DNA of 64,000 bases from CAZEHS01 sp964511875 (GTDB lineage Bacteria; Bacillota; Clostridia; Peptostreptococcales; Acidaminobacteraceae), in the NCBI GenBank assembly GCA_964511875.1, contig CAZEHS010000001.1, forward strand, positions 62,001 to 126,000, read 5' to 3'. Of this stretch, positions 58,114 through 64,000 are shown one piece after another. A program made the translations under genes and the position numbers. Under the pieces are notes generated by a model. That model was not told where the DNA came from and made no database searches. It was given only the letters and a program-made list of their open reading frames with translations. Position 1 is the stretch's first letter. Every line of letters starts with the position of its first letter.

Positions 58114-58149
58114 CAGAAAGGGAGGGGTCCCAGGACCCCTCCCTTTCTG
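58114..58149 (-). terminator. Very strong hairpin between the small membrane gene and ndvB
   Basis: A perfect 17-bp GC-rich stem CAGAAAGGGAGGGGTCC / GGACCCCTCCCTTTCTG with a 2-nt loop lies 10 bp after the stop at 58159 and about 70 bp before the ndvB start. It probably limits readthrough into the glucan synthase genes. Confidence 0.8.
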
Positions 58150-58158
58150 ACAGCCTAT

Positions 58159-58503
58159 TTACCTAACCTGATTTCTAGGGGTTTCCAATATTTTTATCAA
58201 CCGTACAATACCGTATGCTATCAAGGCATATACAATCATTGTAATTATTGTAGTGGGATCCAGAACTGATTTGGTCTCAATGCCGTTATTCACAGCTGAT
58301 CTGAATATCCCTCGGAATGGGGTCTGAAGTGCTCCTGAAATCGAATAGATTGCCGAAACGAAGGCTCCGCCTGAATTCGCCCCAAGCAATTTGAAAACAA
58401 GGCGGAACGCCAACAGTGCTTCAATGACTCCTAATACGTAGTAAATCATTTTTCTGAGCTTTAGATTGCTGTTTCTGGATCTATCCGTTTCACGGTTTTC
58501 CAT
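58159..58503 (-). CDS. Small membrane protein, YggT-like
   Basis: A 114-residue protein with a charged start and two helices (MIYYVLGVIEALLAFRLVFKLLGA at about 20, IITMIVYALIAYGIVRLIKIL at about 85) separated by a loop with FVSAIYSISGALQTPFRGIF. The pattern, including LLAFRLVFKLLGAN and the PF-GI turn, fits the YggT family. GGAGG precedes ATG 58503 at 8 nt. The gene overlaps the small ORF upstream by 14 bp. Function unknown; YggT relatives have been linked to osmotic or ion stress. Confidence 0.75.
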   Translation of the reverse strand: MENRETDRSRNSNLKLRKMIYYVLGVIEALLAFRLVFKLLGANSGGAFVSAIYSISGALQTPFRGIFRSAVNNGIETKSVLDPTTIITMIVYALIAYGIVRLIKILETPRNQVR

Positions 58504-58657
58504 TTTCAGTTTCCTCCGTTTCATCCATAGTATCTTTAAGCGCATCCTGCACTTCATATAATGCGTATATTACAGGTTTTTCGAGCTTTTCCGCTTCCTT
58601 GCGGCCGCAGTTGTCGGTCTTTTTGCACATCATTCGTTCCATGTCATCCTTTATCAT
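58490..58657 (-). CDS. Small hypothetical protein (55 residues) heading the pho-box operon
   Basis: A short, charged frame: MIKDDMERMMCKKTDNCGRK, then a helix-forming EAEKLEKPVIYALYEVQDALK and an acidic tail ending TENGKP. It has two Cys in CKKTDNC. AGGAG lies 8 nt before ATG 58657, and the end overlaps the YggT-like gene by 14 bp, which argues for a real coupled gene. No family recognised. Confidence 0.7.
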   Translation of the reverse strand: MIKDDMERMMCKKTDNCGRKEAEKLEKPVIYALYEVQDALKDTMDETEETENGKP

Positions 58658-58727
58658 TAAATATCTCCTTATTTCTTATTCATTCATATCCCCTATCTGC
58701 CTTCGAATTTCAATGTCTTCCCTATCC

Positions 58728-58761
58728 ATTATAAAGCGAAGCTCTGACAGGATTCTGACAA
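58728..58761 (-). promoter_or_regulatory. Pho-box-like promoter of the small membrane operon
   Basis: Reading leftwards: TTGTCA-GAATC-CTGTCA (58761-58745, 11-bp period), exactly 11 bp, then a perfect TATAAT (58733-58728). This repeats the layout of 49097-49130. The start codon of the 55-residue ORF is 70 bp further on. Confidence 0.65.
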
Positions 58762-58783
58762 GACACCTGATATCAGAACAAAA

Positions 58784-58810
58784 GCACGCTGCAATTATCT
58801 GGCAGCGTGC
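58784..58810 (-). terminator. Terminator after the BTAD response regulator gene
   Basis: A perfect 9-bp stem GCACGCTGC / GCAGCGTGC with a 9-nt loop, followed on the leftward strand by TTTTGTT, lies 17 bp after the stop at 58827. Confidence 0.8.
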
Positions 58811-58826
58811 CCTTTCATTTGAGGGT

Positions 58827-59975
58827 TCACGTATTGAGCGAATCGTAATGTTTCTGGAAGGTGTTGGTGGGAGCAATATTCAGTTCTTCCCTGAGATATC
58901 CGGCATACTCCTCATAAAGTCTCTCGATTCCCTGCCAGTTCTTTTGAATCTTGTAGATATCCATAAGCAGAATGCAGGCTTTCTCTTCATCGGGGAACGC
59001 CGTAAGCAGGTTCCGAAGATATCTTACCGATCCTTCGAGCTGGTTATGCTCCATGAAATAAGCTGATAATCTGTAGCAAAGGAGCCTATACATCTGATTG
59101 ATTGCTTCGCAGGAGGGCGCACTCCATAAATAGGGCCGATTTGCAAAGAGTTCACCCTGATAATTCTTTTCTGCCTTCAGCCAATCATCAATTTCTATGT
59201 CAGAATCTCCAGTGGCGCCAATTTTCTCAAGGTCATGGGTCTGGGATTCAAATTCCTTATAGTCCACGGTGCATCCAGTCAAATCCAGTTGATAACCATT
59301 CTTGTTGCTTGTGATTTCAAGGGACACACCCTCTTTGATCACAGTTTTTCTCAAACGGTATACCGTGGTATAAAGGTTCATGACTCCCTTCTCAAAGTCT
59401 GAATCAGGCCAGAGAACTTCACACAATTCACTTTTGCTGACTGTTTTCTGTGAATGGATGATCAGATACGCTAAAAGCTCCTCAACCTTTGACGTTAGCC
59501 ATTGGACAGGACGATCGGAGACTGTGCCGTAAACCTCGAAATCTCCTAAGCAGCGGATTCTGCATTGATTTGAAGATTCGGTGATTTCCGCATTAATCGG
59601 AGACTCATTCTGATTCATATTTTTAGTCAGCTTTTGAATCACTCGTCTCATCTCTTCAGGATCAATGGGTTTGAGCAGATAATCCAGCGCATTGACACGG
59701 AATGCCTCAATAGCATATTGGCTATATGCTGTGACTACCACCGTTTGTGCCTCAGGACAGATTGATATCAATCTGTCAGCTACTTCCAGTCCGTTCATGA
59801 CCGGCATTTCAATATCTAAAAAAACAACATCCGGCCTTATTCCAGCAGCCTGCTCAATGAAGCTCAGGGGGTCCGTGAACTGACCAACCACCTCTACCTG
59901 CCCCTCTTCTTCGATTAATCTCTTAAATAACGAATGATTTGGCAATTCGTCATCAACTGTAACAGCACGCAGCAA
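58827..59975 (-). CDS. Response regulator with winged-helix and BTAD domains (SARP-like)
   Basis: A 382-residue regulator: receiver (about 1-120) with RAVTVDDELPN, phospho-Asp in DVVFLDIEMPVMNG, Thr/Ser in VVVTAYSQYAIEAF and Lys in LLKPIDPEE; a winged helix (about 145-240) with IRCLGDFEVYG and VEELLAYLIIHSQKTVSKSELCEVLWPD; and a BTAD tetratricopeptide-like domain (about 245-380). The upstream 63 codons of the frame are not used: TTG 59975 follows GGGGGTG at 5 nt. It has no kinase gene beside it. Such regulators are common in Paenibacillus and clostridia; targets unknown. Confidence 0.85.
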   Translation of the reverse strand: MLRAVTVDDELPNHSLFKRLIEEEGQVEVVGQFTDPLSFIEQAAGIRPDVVFLDIEMPVMNGLEVADRLISICPEAQTVVVTAYSQYAIEAFRVNALDYLLKPIDPEEMRRVIQKLTKNMNQNESPINAEITESSNQCRIRCLGDFEVYGTVSDRPVQWLTSKVEELLAYLIIHSQKTVSKSELCEVLWPDSDFEKGVMNLYTTVYRLRKTVIKEGVSLEITSNKNGYQLDLTGCTVDYKEFESQTHDLEKIGATGDSDIEIDDWLKAEKNYQGELFANRPYLWSAPSCEAINQMYRLLCYRLSAYFMEHNQLEGSVRYLRNLLTAFPDEEKACILLMDIYKIQKNWQGIERLYEEYAGYLREELNIAPTNTFQKHYDSLNT

Positions 59976-60190
59976 ACTTTCACCCCCGTAATGACTCCGA
60001 TTTGTTCTGAATTCCTGTGCTTTCTTCGGGTATCTCCTATCAGTGTAACATAATGTGCTTGCTGGAACGGATGCATCAAGAATGTAATATTGGGATAATT
60101 TGAGACTGAAGGTGCTCAGATATTTGACACGAGGGCGCTTTATTTCTACAATGAAAAGTATCAATGCTGAATAATCATGAGAGGAAGTAA

Positions 60191-61252
60191 ATGATGAGCA
60201 GATACTGGACTGAACTTGTTAAAAACCTGCATCCTTACATTCCAGGAGAGCAGCCCAAAAACCAGCAATTCATAAAACTGAACACCAATGAGAACCCCTA
60301 CCCGCCTTCACCTAAAGTGATTGAAGCCATCAACCGCGCTAATGGCGATACACTGAGACTCTACCCTGATCCCAACTGTGATATGCTGCGTGCTGAAATC
60401 GCTGTTCATTTCGGCCTGAAGAGTGAACAGGTCTTTGTAGGCAACGGATCTGATGAAGTACTTGCATTCGCTTTCCCCGCTTTTTTCGGTTCTGGAGCAC
60501 CCATTCTGTTTCCTGACATCACCTACAGCTTCTATCCGGTCTACTCTGAGATGTTCAAGGTCCCTTACGAGCTCGTGGCAGTAGACGATGATTTCATCAT
60601 TCCTGTCGACATGCTCAAGAGAGACAATGGCGGAATTCTGATACCCAATCCGAATGCGCCGACCGCAAGGCAAATGCCCATCGCTGATATTCGGGATATC
60701 CTGACTCACAATATTGATCAGGTCGTTGTCATCGATGAGGCGTATGTCGATTTCGGCGGCGAATCAGCAGTCAGACTTGTGGATGAATTTCCAAACCTGC
60801 TCGTTGTCCAAACCCTTTCTAAGTCCAGATCACTGGCAGGGCTTCGCGTCGGATTCGCCCTTGGTCATCCCGAACTGATAGAAGGTCTCAACAGGGTCAA
60901 GAACTCGATCAACTCTTACACTCTGGACCGATTGGCCCTTGCCGGAGCAGTTGCAGCAATTAATGATGACCGCTATTTTCAGGAAACGCGGATGAAAATC
61001 ATCACAACAAGAGAACGTGTGGTTGAACACCTGTCCAATCTGGACTTCAAGGTGATTCCATCAACAGCCAATTTCATATTCATCAGCCACGCCACCATTC
61101 AAGCCGCTGTCCTGTATGATTTGTTGAGAAAACGAGGGATCCTGGTCCGCTATTTCAATAAACCGAGAATCGACAACTTCCTGAGGGTCAGCATTGGGTC
61201 CGATCCTGAAATGGATGCGTTCCTTGAAGCCATGAAAGAAATCACAGCTTGA
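60191..61252 (+). CDS. hisC: Histidinol-phosphate aminotransferase
   Basis: A 353-residue fold type I PLP enzyme. KLNTNENPYPPSPKVIEA near the N-terminus, VFVGNGSDEVLAFAFPAFF, NPNAPTARQMP, VVIDEAYVDFGG, and the Schiff-base Lys in VVQTLSKSRSLAGLRVGF are the HisC pattern. A stand-alone hisC outside a his operon may also serve other aromatic transaminations. ATG 60191 (or 60194) follows GAGGAAG. The gene is followed 27 bp later by the tail-anchored protein. Confidence 0.92.
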   Translation: MMSRYWTELVKNLHPYIPGEQPKNQQFIKLNTNENPYPPSPKVIEAINRANGDTLRLYPDPNCDMLRAEIAVHFGLKSEQVFVGNGSDEVLAFAFPAFFGSGAPILFPDITYSFYPVYSEMFKVPYELVAVDDDFIIPVDMLKRDNGGILIPNPNAPTARQMPIADIRDILTHNIDQVVVIDEAYVDFGGESAVRLVDEFPNLLVVQTLSKSRSLAGLRVGFALGHPELIEGLNRVKNSINSYTLDRLALAGAVAAINDDRYFQETRMKIITTRERVVEHLSNLDFKVIPSTANFIFISHATIQAAVLYDLLRKRGILVRYFNKPRIDNFLRVSIGSDPEMDAFLEAMKEITA

Positions 61253-61279
61253 TATAACAAGTTTAATGGAGGAGGTCAT

Positions 61280-62197
61280 ATGGATCAACAGGACGATAAA
61301 CCCCTGGTTCATGACAGCGATTCACGGCGCTTCGAAAAAGAGATACAAGGTATGGTTCCGGAGCTGAACCGTCCTTTCAAGCTTGAAAACGCAGAGCTTA
61401 CAAACTCCATACTCAGAACCACCTTTGAGGAATTCATGATACTCTATTCGGTAGATGCCCGCTTTCGTCAGGGGTACTCCGAATCCGAAACGATCGTGAA
61501 TATCCCGAATCTGTTCGTAAAAGTCATCACAGACAAGCCCTCAAAGAATCATTATCTTGAGATGCTCAACAGGACCGAAGCAATGAAAGTGCTCCGTACC
61601 GGCTTCAACAGTCCGCTGTACCAGCGTTCTTTCGGCGATACGGTTGAATTATCGCACTTCTTCAGCCAGAACATCCTTGATCGTGAAGGCATTAAAAAAT
61701 CACCCGCGTTCTGCCTGTCAGCCTTGAAAGCATCTTACCAGAACATATGGCTGACTAAGCTGGAATTTGTACTCAACAATACGGGCATGCTGTTCACCGA
61801 ATCATTCACCCTCGAACCAGGAGAAATCATTGAGACCATCATCCGGATGCGTCCGGCTGTCATTGAGCTTTACAACGCATTCGATTTTCAGGGCGCTCTC
61901 CCTAAACTTCTTGTGGATGACAGCACGAAGCCCTATGATGCCCGGGAAGCCATGCGAGCCAGCCTGATCCTGATGTTCCTGACGCTCTGCGATGTCGATG
62001 TGGTGGTTCTCAACGATTCCCATGGTGCCACTTTTGAGAATTATATTAAAGAGCAGTATTATAGCTGTTACTACCCGGATGCCGTCACTAAAACCGAGCA
62101 ATCCGCTAAGAAAATCGAGTCGGCACAGTTTCCTTTGATTGCTATCGGGCTCGTTGTGCTTTTCATCCTTATCATTCTCTATAAATTGATTTTCTAG
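61280..62197 (+). CDS. Hypothetical tail-anchored membrane protein
   Basis: A 305-residue protein I do not recognise. It is soluble and helix-rich for about 280 residues (RFEKEIQGMVPELNRPFKLENAEL, ELSHFFSQNILDREG, and an MRPAVIELYNAFDFQGALP segment) and ends in a single hydrophobic helix, FPLIAIGLVVLFILIILYKLIF, with no signal peptide. That makes it a C-tail anchor with the body in the cytoplasm. GGAGG precedes ATG 61280. It is co-directional with hisC (27-bp gap), which may be chance. Confidence 0.75.
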   Translation: MDQQDDKPLVHDSDSRRFEKEIQGMVPELNRPFKLENAELTNSILRTTFEEFMILYSVDARFRQGYSESETIVNIPNLFVKVITDKPSKNHYLEMLNRTEAMKVLRTGFNSPLYQRSFGDTVELSHFFSQNILDREGIKKSPAFCLSALKASYQNIWLTKLEFVLNNTGMLFTESFTLEPGEIIETIIRMRPAVIELYNAFDFQGALPKLLVDDSTKPYDAREAMRASLILMFLTLCDVDVVVLNDSHGATFENYIKEQYYSCYYPDAVTKTEQSAKKIESAQFPLIAIGLVVLFILIILYKLIF

Positions 62198-62202
62198 CTA
62201 AC

Positions 62203-62231
62203 AAAGGGAACCCTTTCGATGGGTTCCCTTT
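62203..62231. terminator. Bidirectional terminator between the tail-anchored protein and lipB
   Basis: A perfect 11-bp stem AAAGGGAACCC / GGGTTCCCTTT with a 7-nt loop lies 5 bp after one stop and 17 bp before the other. Confidence 0.85.
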
Positions 62232-62248
62232 CAATTCCCATATTCACT

Positions 62249-62890
62249 TCATCTGAAGCCGTACTGACGGATGAATGCTGAAGTGACCAATTTCTTGACA
62301 TCGTCCATATCCGCCTTTTTTCCCGTAACCTTCTCCAGGGATGTCACCCCCCTGTCTGCCAGGCCGCATGGGACAATCGCCCTATAATGTCTAAGATCCG
62401 GATGAACATTGAACGCAAACCCATGCATTGTCACACCGCGCTTCACAGCAAGACCCAGCGCTACTATTTTTTCTTGGCCTATCCATACACCTGCATTGCA
62501 TGGATCCCTCATGGCTTTGATTCCCCATACCTCATCGAGCAGACGTATGAATATCTCCTCCAGATTATTGACAAAAATCCGGATACTGCCGCCATGCCGT
62601 TCCTTGATATTAAATATAGGATAGCCTACCAGCTGACCAGGACCATGATAGGTGACGTCACCTCCCCGGCTTGAGGCGTGCACCGCAATCCCTTCTTCCT
62701 GCAGCTGGTATTGCGTCATAAGTACATTTTCCTCTATGGCATTTCTTCCAAGTGTGATGACCGGAGGGTGCTCAACCAGGATCAGGGTATCTCTTATTTT
62801 CCCTGTCTGTACTTTTTCGACCAGTTCCAGCTGAATTTCAAATGCTCTTTCATACTCACAGGATCCCAAATCCAGGATGTTCATAAGCAT
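62249..62890 (-). CDS. lipB: Lipoyl(octanoyl) transferase LipB
   Basis: A 213-residue enzyme that moves octanoyl from acyl carrier protein to lipoyl domains. ILVEHPPVITLGRNA, the substrate loop RGGDVTYHGPGQLVGYP, the Lys in KIVALGLAVKRGVTMHGFAFNV, and the catalytic Cys in AIVPCGLADRGVTSLEK are all present. GGGGGTAACTGA precedes ATG 62890. It is a single gene; lipA or lipoylated complex genes are not in the window. The length is normal. Confidence 0.95.
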   Translation of the reverse strand: MLMNILDLGSCEYERAFEIQLELVEKVQTGKIRDTLILVEHPPVITLGRNAIEENVLMTQYQLQEEGIAVHASSRGGDVTYHGPGQLVGYPIFNIKERHGGSIRIFVNNLEEIFIRLLDEVWGIKAMRDPCNAGVWIGQEKIVALGLAVKRGVTMHGFAFNVHPDLRHYRAIVPCGLADRGVTSLEKVTGKKADMDDVKKLVTSAFIRQYGFR

Positions 62891-62987
62891 TCAGTTACCC
62901 CCATTCAAATAATCATCATTATTACAGTTCATTGATCCTCTATCCCTATATCATACACGATTCTTAAACCCGCAAGCTCTGTGAATT

Positions 62988-62996
62988 TGATATAAT
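62988..62996 (+). promoter_or_regulatory. Extended -10 promoter of the GGDEF gene
   Basis: TGATATAAT (TG-N-TATAAT) lies 30 bp before ATG 63027. No good -35 box is seen, which is usual for extended -10 promoters. Confidence 0.55.
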
Positions 62997-63026
62997 TAGC
63001 GATAAGATTACTGAAGGAGCAACTAC

Positions 63027-64000
63027 ATGACCTATATAAAAGATTATCTGCAGCGTAACCTGTTGAATTACCTGATTTTTTTCGGTCTGTTGGTGTCATC
63101 ATTCCAATTGATGCGTCTACCCGCTGAATTAACCGTCATTCTCAAGGTCCTGCCATATATCCTGCTCATTCTCGGGCTTGTTATGGCTGTACTTTTCAAT
63201 AAATCAAAGCTTTTTTTCACACTGATTCTGACATTGACCGCTCTGCTCGTCCTCTATACCCGGCAGACTGAAAACCGTTTTTTCGATCTGCTGTTTTTCT
63301 GCACCGGAATCCTGGTTCCCCTGAACTCTATTCTTTTCTCAGCAACTCAAGAAAAGGGTATTTTCAGTGCTTCAGGCAAGGCAAAGGTGTTTATGATGAG
63401 CCTGCAGACCGGTCTGGTTTTTTACTGCCTTTGGTTCCAGGAAGCCTGGCTGTCCGATCTGAAAGGTTACGGGTTCTTCCCCTCTGGAATACAGCGGAAT
63501 CTGGTTCCTGATGATTTGGTCGTGATCCTTTTCATCCTGAGCCTTATTGTTTTCATCCTTCAGGATTTTTTCAAACGCGACTCCAACCAGAGTGTTCAAT
63601 TCTTCTCCCTGTCTTCGCTTTTCATGGCTATCCTCAAACCCAATGATGTGCTGTGGTACAGCCTGTTCCTTTCCGGAAGCGCACTTTATCACCTGCTGAC
63701 TCTGATTCAGAAATCCTATATAATGGCTTATCTGGATGATCTGACCGGGATTCCCGGCCGTCGTGCCTTGAATGAGGATTTACAGAAGCTTTCCGGTGTA
63801 TACACCCTTGCAATGATTGATATCGACCACTTCAAACAGTTCAATGACAAATACGGTCATGATGCCGGAGATGAAGCGCTGCGCCATGTGGCACGCATTA
63901 TGAAACGCGCTGTTCGCGGAGGTCGGATCTATCGATTCGGCGGAGAGGAATTCACAGTCATTTATCCCGGCCGTGATACGGCCCACGCCCTGATCAACCT
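63027..64000 (+). CDS. Membrane diguanylate cyclase (GGDEF), C-terminus outside window
   Basis: A frame open from ATG 63027 (GAAGGAGC at 6 nt) to the right edge, 324 codons. The first 235 residues have about seven hydrophobic helices (NYLIFFGLLVSSFQL, YILLILGLVMAVLF, LFFTLILTLTALLVL and more). From about 240 a GGDEF domain follows: YLDDLTGIPGRRALNED, MIDIDHFKQFNDKYGHDAGDEALR, and the active-site GGEEF in RFGGEEFTVIYPGRD. It should make cyclic di-GMP. The I-site RxxD cannot be judged with certainty. It is cut off by the window edge. Confidence 0.92.
   Translation, partial: MTYIKDYLQRNLLNYLIFFGLLVSSFQLMRLPAELTVILKVLPYILLILGLVMAVLFNKSKLFFTLILTLTALLVLYTRQTENRFFDLLFFCTGILVPLNSILFSATQEKGIFSASGKAKVFMMSLQTGLVFYCLWFQEAWLSDLKGYGFFPSGIQRNLVPDDLVVILFILSLIVFILQDFFKRDSNQSVQFFSLSSLFMAILKPNDVLWYSLFLSGSALYHLLTLIQKSYIMAYLDDLTGIPGRRALNEDLQKLSGVYTLAMIDIDHFKQFNDKYGHDAGDEALRHVARIMKRAVRGGRIYRFGGEEFTVIYPGRDTAHALIN

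Overview
The window looks like chromosomal DNA from an anaerobic or facultative Bacillota, most probably Clostridia. The reasons are strong AGGAGG-type ribosome binding sites, frequent GTG and TTG starts, many Cys-box lipoproteins, an S-layer-homology surface protein, and many ferredoxin, thioredoxin and sulfur-transfer genes. The species cannot be named from the sequence. A run of 10 N at 45513-45522 marks an assembly gap inside a histidine kinase gene. No tRNA, rRNA, CRISPR array or prophage is visible.

Layout, left to right. 1-5.8 kb: a ferric-iron ABC importer (cut by the left edge) with a Fur-like box, a polar amino acid/cystine ABC importer, and a class I glutamine amidotransferase. 5.9-8.8 kb: an arsenic operon (ArsR, two-domain universal stress protein, ACR3 pump, ArsC) whose promoter carries a perfect palindrome in its spacer. 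8.9-10 kb: a small redox operon (thioredoxin-like protein lacking one Cys, ferredoxin, free-standing HdrA-N-like protein). 10-14.8 kb: an ABC importer resembling E. coli YnjBCD beside a YnjF-like CDP-alcohol phosphatidyltransferase. 15-23.7 kb: mixed genes, including a two-component system with a Met-rich sensor loop next to a cupredoxin, an HD-GYP protein, and a RAYT-type transposase relative. 23.7-26.7 kb: thioredoxin reductase, protein disulfide oxidoreductase, a membrane [4Fe-4S] protein, thioredoxin and FmdB, with a REPIN-like repeat and an array of five hairpins. 26.8-29.8 kb: a zinc/manganese-type ABC importer with its Fur-family regulator. 29.8-31.9 kb: two exported tandem rhodaneses. 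32-38.6 kb: a GT-C glycosyltransferase facing a tightly overlapping operon of sugar aminotransferase, GT2, ATP-grasp ligase and an ABC importer with no ATPase gene. 38.6-43.4 kb: a sulfur-import cluster (two TusA, a LysR regulator, YeeE split into two genes, and a thioredoxin reductase relative ending in a CxxC tail). 43.4-49.1 kb: DUF2680 protein, methyltransferase, PhoR/ResE-like kinase with OmpR-type regulator, and an SLH protein with an ice-binding-like (DUF3494) domain. 49.2-58.7 kb: an NdvB-like cyclic beta-glucan synthase split into two coupled genes, plus small membrane-associated genes. 58.8-64 kb: a response regulator with a BTAD domain, HisC, a tail-anchored unknown protein, LipB, and a GGDEF protein cut by the right edge.

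Much of the content fits a theme of thiol and persulfide chemistry: sulfur-compound import (YeeE/TusA), sulfurtransferases, thioredoxin-type enzymes, cystine uptake and arsenate reduction. Several regulatory links show in the DNA. CATAAG-N5-CTTATG-type sites lie before both the yeeE/lysR promoters and a distant rhodanese gene. C5/G5 palindromes lie before the two loci that encode the membrane [4Fe-4S] proteins. Two promoters have pho-box-like direct repeats exactly 11 bp upstream of a -10 box. These links are inference from sequence alone.
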